Assembly: GCA_900314745.1 (NCBI GenBank)
Contig: OMWK01000004.1
Coordinates: 83,748 to 147,747, forward strand
Length of the DNA stretch: 64,000 nucleotides
Direction: 5' to 3'
DNA from: an uncultured Eubacteriales bacterium
GTDB lineage: Bacteria; Bacillota; Clostridia; Saccharofermentanales; Saccharofermentanaceae
In this document: one piece after another, positions 16,955 through 26,012 of the stretch
Numbering within the stretch: the stretch's first letter is position 1
How the letters are laid out: each line of letters begins with the position of its first letter
Program-made: the position numbers and the translations under genes
Notes under the pieces: generated by a model
What the model saw: only the letters and a program-made list of their open reading frames with translations
Told to the model about the DNA's origin: nothing
The model's database searches: none

Positions 16955-17565
16955 TAATGCATGAACTGCACTTTCTCAGAGATCTCGGGAACGAGCTTCT
17001 CCTTACGCTCGTTGAATGTGACCTTGTTGTTGTCAATCAGGTTGCCGCCGTGGCAGTCGATCGATACGATCAAAGGTCCGAATTCCTTAGCCTTGAATCT
17101 CCACATTGCCTCAGGCATTCCGAGGTCGAGCCACTCAACGCCTGCTACATCCTCGATGCACTCTGCAGCAACTACTGCGCAGCCGCCGGGGAAGATTGTG
17201 TGAACAGCCTTGGACTCCTTGCAGCCCTCTGTTGTCTTGGGACCCATTCCGCCCTTGCCAATAACGATCTTAACGCCTGTTGCAGCGAGGAACTCCTTCT
17301 CGGCCTTCTCCATTCTCATGGATGTTGTAGGACCTACGGCTACGCACTTCCACTTGTCTTCGCTGACCTTCTTCATGATAGGTCCTGCGTGGAATACTGC
17401 TGCACCTCTAAGGTCTACGGGGCACTCTCTGCCCTGAACAACTACTCTGTGGTGAACGTCGTCTCTTCCTGTTGTGATATCACCTGTGAGATAGATTACG
17501 TCGCCGATATGGATCTTCTCGATATCTTCATCAGTTACAGGTGTGGTCAGATGCCAAATACTCAT
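16954..17565 (-). CDS. fumarate hydratase class I, beta (C-terminal) subunit
   Basis: A 203-residue subunit of the two-chain iron-sulfur fumarase/tartrate dehydratase family. It begins HLTTPVTDEDIEKIHIGDVIYLTGDITTGRDDVHH and keeps the FHAGPIMK, AVGPTTSMRM and GKGGMG motifs of the substrate-binding swivel domain. With the alpha subunit it interconverts fumarate and malate, or dehydrates a similar hydroxy acid. Its start overlaps the alpha gene end by 4 bases. L-tartrate or mesaconate as the substrate cannot be excluded from sequence. Confidence 0.93.
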   Translation of the reverse strand: MSIWHLTTPVTDEDIEKIHIGDVIYLTGDITTGRDDVHHRVVVQGRECPVDLRGAAVFHAGPIMKKVSEDKWKCVAVGPTTSMRMEKAEKEFLAATGVKIVIGKGGMGPKTTEGCKESKAVHTIFPGGCAVVAAECIEDVAGVEWLDLGMPEAMWRFKAKEFGPLIVSIDCHGGNLIDNNKVTFNERKEKLVPEISEKVQFMH

Positions 17566-18461
17566 AATGTAACTCCTTTGCTTGTGACGAAATCATATGT
17601 GAAGTCGGGGTTGATCTTGATGCAGGCTCTTCTGTGTGCCCAGCATGCAGTTGAGATTCCGACTGCGAGTGTTGCAGGGTGACGTGCAGCCTGCTCAATG
17701 TTAACGCCCATGACGGAGAGCTTACCGGAAAGTCCGCCGGGTCCGAGGCCGAGCTCGTTCAGGCCCTTCTCGAGTTCTTCTTCCATCATTGCTGCCTTGG
17801 GGTTCTCATTGTGAGATCCTACGGGGCGGAGGAGAGCCTTCTTGGAAAGCTTAGCTGCAACTTCTGCAGAACCTGCGATACCTACGCCGAGGAGGACAGG
17901 AGGACATGCGTTAACGCCGTATGATGTCATCTGATCGAAGATAATTCTTACGATACCCTCATAACCTTCGAGGGGCATGAGAACCTTAGCCATACCGGGG
18001 AGAGAGCATCCGCCGCCTGCCATGTAAACATAAAGCTCGATGTCGTCTCTGTCAGGTACGAGTTCCCAGTCGATCCACGGTACACGTACACCTACGTTGT
18101 TGCCTGTGTTGATCTCATCGAAAACCTGTACTGCGTTATGTCTTAAGGGAGCGCGCTCCGTTGCCTTGAGAACAGCCTGCTCCAGTGCTTCAGGAAGCTC
18201 GTCCTGATAGGGGAACTTTGTTCCTACCTTAGCGAAAAACTGGATGATACCGGTGTCCTGGCAGGAAGGGCGTCCGAGCTTGTCAGCAAGCTCCATATTG
18301 TCAGCCATTGCCTTGTAGATCGTGGGAGCAAAACCCTCAGTCTCAATCTTGGCCATCTCCTTAAGCTTCGCATCTACGTCATCGGGAAGATGAGAGCCTG
18401 CGTAGCAGATAAAAGAAGACACCAGGTCAGAGAGCTGATCTATAATCTTTGTATCGTGCAT
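17562..18461 (-). CDS. fumarate hydratase class I, alpha (N-terminal) subunit
   Basis: A 299-residue subunit that carries the oxygen-sensitive 4Fe-4S cluster. Cluster-type cysteines are seen in RPSCQDTG (near residue 59), GGGCSLPG and NACPPVLLGVGIAGSAE. It acts with the beta subunit in the cytoplasm. GGAGG stands 9 bases before the ATG and an extended -10 (TGTTATAAT) lies at 18513-18521 on the minus strand. The order is alpha, beta, HAD phosphatase. In a fermentative anaerobe it probably serves the reductive or oxidative branch around fumarate. Confidence 0.93.
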   Translation of the reverse strand: MHDTKIIDQLSDLVSSFICYAGSHLPDDVDAKLKEMAKIETEGFAPTIYKAMADNMELADKLGRPSCQDTGIIQFFAKVGTKFPYQDELPEALEQAVLKATERAPLRHNAVQVFDEINTGNNVGVRVPWIDWELVPDRDDIELYVYMAGGGCSLPGMAKVLMPLEGYEGIVRIIFDQMTSYGVNACPPVLLGVGIAGSAEVAAKLSKKALLRPVGSHNENPKAAMMEEELEKGLNELGLGPGGLSGKLSVMGVNIEQAARHPATLAVGISTACWAHRRACIKINPDFTYDFVTSKGVTL

Positions 18462-18624
18462 AGAAAACCTCCGTCCGGATATTTAATCCTTCGTTTTATT
18501 CAACCAGTCCTAATTATAACACGATATAACAATCTAATGACAATAAAAGAAAGATATCGCCAACCGCGGAACGAGCAAGTATAATAAGTTGTCACTAGGC
18601 TCAGGATCCGGGAGTTAACAGGGT

Positions 18625-19515
18625 ATGCTTTTCGATAGGTACATAGCAGAGAAACAGCGCAAGGCATTCATAAATCTATGCACGCGCAACGACAGCATGC
18701 GTCTTGCCCACGAGGTGCTCCCGACCAACTGCGATGCCGAGTGTGACATCTGTTATGAATCCCCTGACATCCCCGAGCACAGGCTCGATATCTATAATCT
18801 TAAGGGCACGACTGTCGGTGACACGGCGTTCTTCCTTATTCACGGAGGCGCATTCGTCTACGGTTACAAGGAGCTCGACAAGAACTTCGGAATGAACCTC
18901 GCAGTCTTCTCATCGATCCCCGTCGTAAATGTTAATTACCACCTTCTTCCGGTGAAGTCCCTCGCGGGCATTCTGAAGGATCTATGTTCGGCGGTTGATT
19001 TTATTGCGAAGCAGAGGGGAATCAACAAGTTCCATCTCATAGGTGATTCGGCCGGCGGATACCTTGCGGTAATGCTCGCATGCCTTCTTAGAAGCAAGTC
19101 AGTAAGACACGACATAGGCGTATTCATAACATCGGATGTCGAAGTCATTTCCGTGAACTCCATATGCGGAGTTTACGAGGGCAATACAAGGAAATTCCCC
19201 GGGTACTTCTTCAGGAAGCCCGCGTCTTCAGATGACGGCGACATAGACATACCGGAATACATTTTTGACCTGCGCAATATCATCAGGCGCACGGGCCTTC
19301 CACGTACATGTCTTATCACGGGTGACAAGGACTTCCTGCACAGCAATAACGTGAGGATGAGAGACTTCCTGATTGAGCAGGGAATACCCGTGAAATTCTA
19401 TAACGCGATATCTTCCGAGACGCACTCTGCGGAACACGTTTTTGCAATCTCGGATCCTGCATGGCAGGAATCACATACCGCGCTGAAGTTGATAATAGAT
19501 AATGCTGTCGGCTGA
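18625..19515 (+). CDS. alpha/beta hydrolase, hormone-sensitive-lipase-like esterase
   Basis: A 296-residue cytoplasmic hydrolase. HGGAFVYG near residue 73 is the oxyanion-hole motif of the HSL family, GDSAGGYLA near 143 is the nucleophile elbow, ITGDKDFLH near 233 supplies the acid, and SAEHVF near the end the histidine. Such enzymes act on small acyl esters. A promoter-like TCGCCA (18557) and TATAAT (18580-18585) lie upstream. Its end overlaps the next gene by 14 bases, suggesting cotranscription with the LtaS-like enzyme; trimming of acyl or alanyl esters is possible but unproven. Confidence 0.8.
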   Translation: MLFDRYIAEKQRKAFINLCTRNDSMRLAHEVLPTNCDAECDICYESPDIPEHRLDIYNLKGTTVGDTAFFLIHGGAFVYGYKELDKNFGMNLAVFSSIPVVNVNYHLLPVKSLAGILKDLCSAVDFIAKQRGINKFHLIGDSAGGYLAVMLACLLRSKSVRHDIGVFITSDVEVISVNSICGVYEGNTRKFPGYFFRKPASSDDGDIDIPEYIFDLRNIIRRTGLPRTCLITGDKDFLHSNNVRMRDFLIEQGIPVKFYNAISSETHSAEHVFAISDPAWQESHTALKLIIDNAVG

Positions 19516-21721
19516 GTATGTGCTGATCCTTTTTTACTATGAACTCGTGTTGGGATTCTCGGCATTCGGAACGGGATTTGCTTCGAGCATACCTTCGGTC
19601 CTTCTGACGTCGCTTTATGCGGGACTTCCCGTATGCTTTCTTCTCATGGCATTCAGGGGCCGAGGAAGAACGGCGGCCGAGATAATTGTCAGGATACTGA
19701 CGGCAGTTCCGTTCATCATCGAATTCTTCATCTTCATGCAGTTCAAGTCTTTCTACGACATCAACACCGTGCTGTTCGGAGGCGGTGATGCGCTCACCGG
19801 TTTTTCCGACATGATCATGAGCCTTGTCGTAAGCACTAGCGGTATATTACACATCATCCTGTTCCTGCTTCCGACGGTCATTTACATCATCAGAATAATA
19901 ACCGGCAAGCTTCTTGTAAGACCAATCGATAAGTGGAAGATGGGTCTTTTGGCGCTTCTTATACCTGTGGCTTTCTTCACCAATCTTGGAATCATATCAT
20001 CGAATGAAGCTCTCGCTTCAGTACACGGCAGGGAGTATAGTTTCCCCGTTGCTGCTTCGAAGTTCGGCCTCACCGAGACGCTCGCACTGGACCTTCGCAA
20101 CATGATGAAGTCCGGCGATGAGATTGAGTTCGCGGCTGTCGATGTTCCGGCCGTTCCGGCAATTCCGACACCGACATCAACTACGACTCCTTCGCCTGTT
20201 CCGACTTTGCCCGGAGCTACTCCGACACCTTCTCCTTCACCGACGCCGACTCCGTATCCTCATGTGATGGATATAGACTTCGAAGGGATTGCAGAGACTG
20301 AGTCGGGAACGATCGCGAACCTGGCGGCATACTGTGCTTCACTTGAGCCTTCGATGAGCAATGAGTACACCGGACTATTCGAGGGGAAGAATCTAATCAT
20401 GATAACCGCGGAGGCATTCACGGCGGAGGCCATTGACCCTGTCATAACGCCGAACCTTTACCGCCTCGCGACGCGCGGAATCAACTTCACGGATTCGTAT
20501 GTTCCTGCGACGGCGGGCACCATCGGCGGTGAGTTCTCGCACGTGTTCGGTCTGCTTCCTCAGGACGGCGGCGTGTCTTTCTACCATATGGCGTGTCGGG
20601 GCAATACATACCTTACGATGTCACAGAGGCTCAATGCACTCGGATACTACGGAATGGCATTCCACAATAACGACTATCAGTACTACACCCGTAATGTAAC
20701 GCACAATCTCCTCGGTTATTCTGAGGGGTACATGGGATGGGGCAACGGACTCGAGTCCTATATCGATCCCGTATGGCCGGAGAGCGACCTTCAGATGATG
20801 GAGGCGACGATCCCGATGTATATCGATCAGCAGCCGTTCAATATCTACTACATGTCGGTAAGCGGCCACTCGAATTATTCGCGCTACGCCAATGCCCAGA
20901 GCCGCGCGCACTGGGATGATACGGCTTCGCTTGAAGGCCAGTGTTCAGATACCGTGCGCGCATATATCGCATGTCAGGTCGACCTCGACCGCGCGGTCGG
21001 ATATCTTCTCGAACAGCTCGAGGCGGAAGGTATCCTCGATGATACGGTCATCACGATCTGCGCGGACCACTATCCTTACGGTCTTGATAATTCATATCTG
21101 TCCGAGCTTTACGGATATGATGTAACTAATACGGTTCTTCGCGATCACAACCGCCTGATTCTCTGGTGCGGCTGTCTGGAGGACGAAGATCCGATAATTA
21201 TCGACACCCCCACGATGTCCATAGATCTGCTTCCTACTTTGCTTAATCTGTTCGGCATCGAATACGATTCGAGACTTCTTCCCGGACGAGATGTCTTCTC
21301 GGATGCGATGCCTCTGTATTTCAATGCGGGATACGACTGGAGGACGGACCTCGGAACTTATCTGAGCGGACAGGCAACGTTCTATCCGAATGATCCGGAT
21401 GCGGAGATACCCGAAGGATACGTCGAGGCGGTTCGAACGATAGTTGCCAATCGAATCAATTACTGCAGCGGTGTATTGTCATCGAATTATTTCCGATATC
21501 TGTTCGGTGATCCGAACGGCGATTACACTCAATATATAATCGACACCGAGCCGGTTCGTGTATACGACGAGACGCCTGAAGATACAGCTCCTGCGGATAC
21601 AGCGCCGACTGAGGCGGCGCAGACTGAAGCGGCTCCTACGGAAGCCGCGCCGGCTGATCCGGCTCCGGTCGATCCTGCACCTGTTGATTCGGCACCAATC
21701 GAGACTGTGCCGGCCGGTTAG
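19502..21721 (+). CDS. LtaS-like membrane sulfatase (phosphoglycerol transferase family)
   Basis: A 739-residue protein. Five or so membrane segments fill residues 5-180. A Pro/Thr/Ser-rich linker with TPSPSPTPTP follows at about 215-260. The extracellular alkaline-phosphatase/sulfatase domain begins with NLIMITAEAF and PNLYRLATRGINFTDSY, has a probable catalytic threonine in TAGTIGGEFSH, a SVSGHSNYSRYA segment, and the metal site CADHYPYG. The last 60 residues are Pro/Ala/Thr-rich and probably unstructured. Family members move glycerophosphate from phosphatidylglycerol onto a growing polymer, or onto glycans. The linker resembles that of the VanY-like lipoprotein at 24309. Confidence 0.88.
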   Translation: MLSAEYVLILFYYELVLGFSAFGTGFASSIPSVLLTSLYAGLPVCFLLMAFRGRGRTAAEIIVRILTAVPFIIEFFIFMQFKSFYDINTVLFGGGDALTGFSDMIMSLVVSTSGILHIILFLLPTVIYIIRIITGKLLVRPIDKWKMGLLALLIPVAFFTNLGIISSNEALASVHGREYSFPVAASKFGLTETLALDLRNMMKSGDEIEFAAVDVPAVPAIPTPTSTTTPSPVPTLPGATPTPSPSPTPTPYPHVMDIDFEGIAETESGTIANLAAYCASLEPSMSNEYTGLFEGKNLIMITAEAFTAEAIDPVITPNLYRLATRGINFTDSYVPATAGTIGGEFSHVFGLLPQDGGVSFYHMACRGNTYLTMSQRLNALGYYGMAFHNNDYQYYTRNVTHNLLGYSEGYMGWGNGLESYIDPVWPESDLQMMEATIPMYIDQQPFNIYYMSVSGHSNYSRYANAQSRAHWDDTASLEGQCSDTVRAYIACQVDLDRAVGYLLEQLEAEGILDDTVITICADHYPYGLDNSYLSELYGYDVTNTVLRDHNRLILWCGCLEDEDPIIIDTPTMSIDLLPTLLNLFGIEYDSRLLPGRDVFSDAMPLYFNAGYDWRTDLGTYLSGQATFYPNDPDAEIPEGYVEAVRTIVANRINYCSGVLSSNYFRYLFGDPNGDYTQYIIDTEPVRVYDETPEDTAPADTAPTEAAQTEAAPTEAAPADPAPVDPAPVDSAPIETVPAG

Positions 21722-21732
21722 GCTGCGGTTAT

Positions 21733-21783
21733 TTCTGCAAACCTCTCTACGTTTTGGGTCAATGTGAAGAGCACTCTGCAGAA
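21733..21783. repeat. 51-nt palindromic dispersed element, copy 1
   Basis: It starts TTCTGCAAAC and ends TGCAGAA, with partly complementary arms. It aligns without gaps to 54593-54643 (38 of 51 bases the same by hand count). It lies 12 bases after the LtaS-like gene; its right arm also forms part of the terminator there. Confidence 0.6.
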
Positions 21784-21818
21784 ATTCGGTGAAATTCTGC
21801 TAAGTGCTCTGCGTTTTT
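21768..21818 (+). terminator. terminator after the LtaS-like gene
   Basis: AGAGCACT at 21768-21775 pairs with AGTGCTCT at 21803-21810, with an inner GCAGAA/TTCTGC pairing. GCGTTTTTT follows. Confidence 0.75.
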
Positions 21819-21848
21819 TAATTTATTGAAGAGCAAAGTGAAGAATTC

Positions 21849-22481
21849 TCAGCGTGTCTTCTTGTAAGTGGAATTAATAAGTTTTGAAATCGGCTTATAA
21901 ACCCAGAATGTGATGAATCCGATTACCAGTCCCTTGAACAGATTGAACGGGAGGAATGCCCAGAGGACCAGGGACAGCTTATCAGTGATAAGAGGATTAA
22001 CCGCTGAGCTCATTCCGAGGATTGCATCCATGGGGAAACCTGCGACCGAGCCGTAGAGAGGCAGGGTGAAGAAGAAATTGAACGGGACGGCGAATACCGC
22101 GAGTGCAGCGGTTGCGATAAGCAGTGCTGCGATGGCGCCCTTTTTTGTTCTGTGCTTCTCATAGAAGAAACCGGCTGTGAATACGTAGATGCTTCCCGTG
22201 ATGAAGTTCGAGAGCTCGCCGATTCCTGATGTTCCTGTCGCGGGCAGGTGGATGAGGTTCTTCAGAAGTTCGATGACGATACCGTAGACGGGACCTAACG
22301 AGAATGAACCGATGAGCACCGGAAGTTCAGAGAAATCGAACTTGAGGAAGCCCGGCATGAACGGGAGGTTGAACTCAAGGTACATGAGGACGACAGCCAT
22401 AGAAGTAAAGATAGCCGTAACAGCAATCTTTCTTGCCATCACGCGTGAACGGGTTACAGAATCTTTGGTAATACCGGACAT
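21849..22481 (-). CDS. ribU: riboflavin ECF transporter substrate-binding subunit
   Basis: 210 residues from the ATG at 22481 (GGAAGGAG upstream); the longer frame would run into the riboswitch. About six membrane segments, with the N-terminal ARKIAVTAIFTSMAVVLMYLE and FDFSELPVLIGSFSLGPVYG, are typical of RibU. It captures riboflavin and works with a shared energising module (EcfT, EcfA) not encoded here. The FMN riboswitch just upstream confirms the substrate. Expression should fall when FMN is plentiful. Confidence 0.93.
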   Translation of the reverse strand: MSGITKDSVTRSRVMARKIAVTAIFTSMAVVLMYLEFNLPFMPGFLKFDFSELPVLIGSFSLGPVYGIVIELLKNLIHLPATGTSGIGELSNFITGSIYVFTAGFFYEKHRTKKGAIAALLIATAALAVFAVPFNFFFTLPLYGSVAGFPMDAILGMSSAVNPLITDKLSLVLWAFLPFNLFKGLVIGFITFWVYKPISKLINSTYKKTR

Positions 22482-22489
22482 AAAAAACA

Positions 22490-22636
22490 ACTCCTTCCAT
22501 CCGGACTTTAACCGTCGGCCGCGAAATCTCATCGCGTCAGTCCCGTCATAAGATTTAACGGGAGTTGCGGGCTTACCTTGCTGCTATTGCCTGAAGGCTC
22601 ACCGCCGGTGGGGACTTACACCCCGCCTTGGATTCC
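22490..22636 (-). promoter_or_regulatory. FMN riboswitch (RFN element)
   Basis: Minus-strand RNA shows the conserved core GGCGGGGTG, AAGTCCCCACCGGCGGTGAG, GCCCGC, GATGAGATTTCGCGGC, CGACGGTTAAAGTCCGGATG in the right order. The Shine-Dalgarno GGAAGGAG of ribU directly follows the closing segment, which favours control of translation initiation. Confidence 0.93.
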
Positions 22637-22642
22637 GAGAAG

Positions 22643-22671
22643 ATTATAGAACATGGATATATGATTGTCTA
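22643..22671 (-). promoter_or_regulatory. promoter of the riboswitch transcript
   Basis: TAGACA (22671-22666), 17 bases, TATAAT (22648-22643) on the minus strand, placing the start near 22636 at the first riboswitch bases. Confidence 0.8.
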
Positions 22672-22785
22672 TCGGTGCAACAAAATCTTACATAAACCAT
22701 AGCCGAATGTCAGTTCAGCTTGGTGGACTCTCCATAATTCAGACGTGATAATTATGTTAAGATTAATAGCAAAGGTGGTAAATGT

Positions 22786-23868
22786 ATGAGAAAACACTAT
22801 TTGGATAACCTTCGCTGGTTCACGGTCCTCACCGTTGTTCTTTACCATGTTTTCTTCATGTTTAATTCTATCGGATCCCTGTCCTTCAAGACCTTCAGCG
22901 AGGTCCAGTACCAGGACAGCGTCATCTACCTTCTATATCCGTGGATAATGGTAATCCTTTTCCTCATCGCGGGCATGAGCTCGAGATACTACCTCGAGAA
23001 GCACACCGTCAAAGGGTTCATCGCATCAAGGACACGTAAGCTTCTCGTGCCGTCTACTATAGGCATACTCCTGTTCGGCTGGATGCAGGGTTACATCAGC
23101 ATGGCTGAAGCACATGCGTTCGATAACGATGAGGGATTTGCCGCGCTTCCGGGTTTGATTAAGTTTCTCATCATGGATCTGTCCGGCACGAGCATACTGT
23201 GGTTCTCGCAGCTGCTGTGGCTGATCTCGCTTCTGTGCGCACTCGTTGCAAAGCTTGAGAAGGGTAAACTATACAGATTCACAGCAAAAACAGGAATCAT
23301 CGCATCAGTTCTTCTTGTGATACCCGTCTTCGCATCAGCGCAGATCCTTAACCCGCCGATCCTCTCGGTCTACAGGTTTGGCCTCTATCCGTTCGTATTC
23401 TTCCTGGGGTACTTTGTCTTCGCACACGACGAAGTCATAGACCGCCTTGCTAAGTTCAGGATCCCGCTTCTTATAACAGCGGCAGCACTCGGCGCGGCTT
23501 ATCTTGTTCTTCACTTCGGTGACGATGCCATGGAGATGCCCGTCGTTGCAAGCATTCCCGCGGTAGCTTACTGCTGGGCAATGTGTCTTGCACTCCTCGG
23601 CTCCTTCAGGGCATGGTTCGACGTGAAGACACCGTTTACTTCATACATGACGGCAAGGAGCTTCGGCATATATACCTTCCATTATTTCACGATGTCGGCG
23701 ACGGCTCTTCTTCTCACGCGCCATGCCGGCTGCCCTGCATTCGTCTGCTACCTTCTGTGCGGCGCCGCGGGACTTATCGGCGGCATACTTCTTACGGAAC
23801 TGGTATCGAGGATTCCGTTCGTAAGGTGGTGTCTTCTCGGCATAAGGAAACCTCGAAAGGAGACTTGA
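22786..23868 (+). CDS. acyltransferase 3 family membrane protein
   Basis: A 360-residue integral membrane protein with roughly ten segments. The opening RKHYLDNLRWFTVLTVVLYHVFFMF is the acyltransferase 3 signature, with the conserved His in segment 1. Members O-acylate sugars, glycans or lipids at the cell surface. AAAGGTGG precedes the ATG. The XRE-AbrB gene begins 3 bases after its stop, so the two are cotranscribed. The acceptor is unknown; a secondary cell-wall polymer is a fair guess. Confidence 0.85.
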   Translation: MRKHYLDNLRWFTVLTVVLYHVFFMFNSIGSLSFKTFSEVQYQDSVIYLLYPWIMVILFLIAGMSSRYYLEKHTVKGFIASRTRKLLVPSTIGILLFGWMQGYISMAEAHAFDNDEGFAALPGLIKFLIMDLSGTSILWFSQLLWLISLLCALVAKLEKGKLYRFTAKTGIIASVLLVIPVFASAQILNPPILSVYRFGLYPFVFFLGYFVFAHDEVIDRLAKFRIPLLITAAALGAAYLVLHFGDDAMEMPVVASIPAVAYCWAMCLALLGSFRAWFDVKTPFTSYMTARSFGIYTFHYFTMSATALLLTRHAGCPAFVCYLLCGAAGLIGGILLTELVSRIPFVRWCLLGIRKPRKET

Positions 23869-23871
23869 TCA

Positions 23872-24291
23872 ATGTTCGGTGACAACATAGTTCAGCTTAG
23901 AAAATTACACAACATGACGCAGGAGGATCTCGCGGACAAGGTCGGCGTGACACGCCAGTCCGTTGCCCAGTGGGAGAGCGGCAGGACATGCCCGAACTTA
24001 ACGCAGAGCAAGGCGATTGCCGATGCTTTCGAAGTTACACTGGATGACCTCGTGGAATTCGAGCCGGCAGATAATCTCGGGCTCAATGTGCCGCCGAAGG
24101 GGAAGCACCTGTTCGGTCTTGTCACAGTCGGGGACAAAGGTCAGATAGTTATTCCGGCTAAGGCCCGCAAGCTCTTCGATATTAAGCAGGGAGACAAGCT
24201 CGTGGTCTTAGGAGACGAGAACCAGGGCATAGCCATAGTAAAAGCGGAAAGCTTTCTTCACATTGCAGATATGATAAGGGGCGGAATCTGA
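23872..24291 (+). CDS. XRE-AbrB two-domain transcriptional regulator
   Basis: A 139-residue protein joining two DNA-binding folds. Residues 5-62 are an XRE helix-turn-helix (LRKLHNMTQEDLADKVGVTRQSVAQWESGRTCPN). Residues 80-125 are a SpoVT/AbrB swapped-hairpin domain (VTVGDKGQIVIPAKARKLFDIKQGDKLVVLGD). Such fusions occur in clostridia beside membrane proteins of unknown role. AAAGGAG precedes the ATG. It probably controls its own operon with the acyltransferase; no operator was identified. Confidence 0.88.
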   Translation: MFGDNIVQLRKLHNMTQEDLADKVGVTRQSVAQWESGRTCPNLTQSKAIADAFEVTLDDLVEFEPADNLGLNVPPKGKHLFGLVTVGDKGQIVIPAKARKLFDIKQGDKLVVLGDENQGIAIVKAESFLHIADMIRGGI

Positions 24292-24308
24292 CGGATCCGA
24301 AGCAGAGC

Positions 24309-25172
24309 TTACTCGTCCCAGGGAAGGACCTGCTCGCATCCGTAATAGGCCTCAAGGGACATGTCGTTCTCATAAAGATATGTCGCGAGCTCAACGCCGA
24401 CGTAGCGGTAGTGCCAGGCTTCGATGTCGTAGCCTGTCTCGTATACCCACTGCTGCTGGAAGCGCCTGACGAATCCGAACTCGTGGCAGTGCTCGTTGAC
24501 CCACATGCCCGTGGTGGTCTCGCCGAACTCGTCCAAGATCTCGTACTGGCCCTCGGGCGTGATGTCGAGCGCGAGCCCTAACTGGTGCTCGGACCTTCCG
24601 GGGACTGCGTTCTTTCTCACGGAGAATGTGATGCCTCGAAGGTTTGTGGACCTGTCGAAAAGATACTGCTGCAAATTCGCGTCTCTGTAACCTGACACGA
24701 GGAAAAGACCCTGTCCCGTCGCTTCGACACAGGCGTCATACATAGCGATCCAGGCGTCACAGGCCTCGGCTCTGATCTGTTGGTTCATCGAGTGCGGGGC
24801 ATCGACGAGATCCGGCGGTACGTAGTCCAGAGGAAGGGCATAGTACTTGTTTACAAGAACTGCGATGTCCGTGGGGTTATCAACTATCTGCGCGCGTACA
24901 GACCTCGCGTCGACGAAGCCGTTATACCACGTCTCCTCGAACTGCGGCTCGACATATTCGGGTACCGGAGTGGGTACGGGTGTAGGCGAAGGCGTCGGGG
25001 ACGGAGTGGGTGAAGGAGTCGGCGAAGGAATCGGTGTGGGAGTCGCGGCGAGAGTTGTCTCGATCATGGTCTCCTGAACTTCAGGCTTCGCACAAGAAGA
25101 AGTTCCGCCGATAAGAGCGGAACCTGCAATAAACACACATGCCAGTCTTATGAATCTGTTATCTGTCTTCAT
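24309..25172 (-). CDS. VanY-like D-Ala-D-Ala carboxypeptidase lipoprotein (peptidase M15B)
   Basis: A 287-residue lipoprotein with a signal peptide ending GTSSC (Cys27), then a Pro/Ser/Thr linker with PTPSPTPSPTP units to about residue 70. The catalytic domain has SGYRDANLQQYLF, the zinc motif SEHQLGLALD and the second zinc histidine in EAWHYRYVG, all typical of M15B peptidases. It should trim the terminal D-Ala of peptidoglycan stem peptides. The start overlaps the upstream nucleotidyltransferase gene by 14 bases, so both are in one transcript. Confidence 0.9.
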   Translation of the reverse strand: MKTDNRFIRLACVFIAGSALIGGTSSCAKPEVQETMIETTLAATPTPIPSPTPSPTPSPTPSPTPVPTPVPEYVEPQFEETWYNGFVDARSVRAQIVDNPTDIAVLVNKYYALPLDYVPPDLVDAPHSMNQQIRAEACDAWIAMYDACVEATGQGLFLVSGYRDANLQQYLFDRSTNLRGITFSVRKNAVPGRSEHQLGLALDITPEGQYEILDEFGETTTGMWVNEHCHEFGFVRRFQQQWVYETGYDIEAWHYRYVGVELATYLYENDMSLEAYYGCEQVLPWDE

Positions 25173-25902
25173 ACTCTTTGCATGTCTTCTCGTAGTTCTC
25201 TACTGTTCCTATGTCGATGCACGATCCGTTGCCCTTGAATGCATAGACGGGGATCTTCTTATAGAGCCATGAAGGGAAGTTGCCCGGAGCATCGGGAGAT
25301 CCGCCTTCGGCGATGTATTCCTTGAACATCGGGATGATGTCTTTGCCGTAAAAATAAGTTGCATAAATGCAGCAGTCGCTCTTGGGCTCCTGCGGCTTCT
25401 CGGCCATGTCGAGAACGCGTCCGTCTTCATCGAGAACTGCCACGGCGAGCTTCTTCCTCTGTTCGATCTCGGGAACCGTGATGGCGATCAGAGTGGGAGC
25501 GTTCTTCTCCTTGAAGAAGCTGTACATATGCTCAATGCTGTATGTGAAGATGTTGTCGCCTGCGAGTATGCAGATGTCATCATCGATGCTTAACTGATCA
25601 ATCGTGTAAATGATGTCTCCGATGGCGCCTCTCTTGTTCGAGTCGTCAGTCGTGCCGTCGTCGAGTACGACGATCGGAGCCTTGCCGTCCCTGTTCTGGG
25701 AATCAGCCCACTCGCTGAAGTGGGGATAGAACTTGGAATTGGTGATAAGTGCGACTTTGGTAAGCCCCGGGATCTTGTCCACAGAGTCCATGATGTAGTC
25801 GATTATCAATCTGCTGCCGAGAGGAAGAAGTGACTTCGGCTTATCCTTTGTGAGCGGGTACAGTCGTGTGGCGTATCCTGCTGCCAATAGAATTGCTATC
25901 AT
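25159..25902 (-). CDS. sugar-phosphate nucleotidyltransferase-like protein
   Basis: A 247-residue NTP-transferase fold. It starts IAILLAAGYATRLYPLTKDKPKSLLPLG, which holds the nucleotide-binding GxGxR-type loop and the KPK lysine, and has CILAGDNIFTYS as the metal-binding Asp segment. The length suits glucose-1-phosphate thymidylyl/uridylyl or phosphocholine cytidylyl types. The exact sugar and nucleotide cannot be read. AAGGAG precedes the ATG. Cotranscription with the VanY-like gene suggests envelope polymer synthesis. Confidence 0.82.
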   Translation of the reverse strand: MIAILLAAGYATRLYPLTKDKPKSLLPLGSRLIIDYIMDSVDKIPGLTKVALITNSKFYPHFSEWADSQNRDGKAPIVVLDDGTTDDSNKRGAIGDIIYTIDQLSIDDDICILAGDNIFTYSIEHMYSFFKEKNAPTLIAITVPEIEQRKKLAVAVLDEDGRVLDMAEKPQEPKSDCCIYATYFYGKDIIPMFKEYIAEGGSPDAPGNFPSWLYKKIPVYAFKGNGSCIDIGTVENYEKTCKEYEDR

Positions 25903-26012
25903 CTGTGATTCTCCTTATCGCCTTATTTCGAATTTTAATTATTATACTACATGCTTTTTTATTGAATGTTATAATTAGTCAACAAAACTATATTGAAAGA
26001 AGATTCAGCTTT

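Noticed and set aside
16957..17682. 241-residue plus-strand frame opposite the fumarase genes
   Set aside because: Shadow of fumarase beta and alpha; Cys-rich composition unlike real neighbours.
25866..26012. 49-residue N-terminal extension of GlmU
   Set aside because: Contains the promoter and part of the divergent gene; normal GlmU starts at VVMAAG just after 26013.
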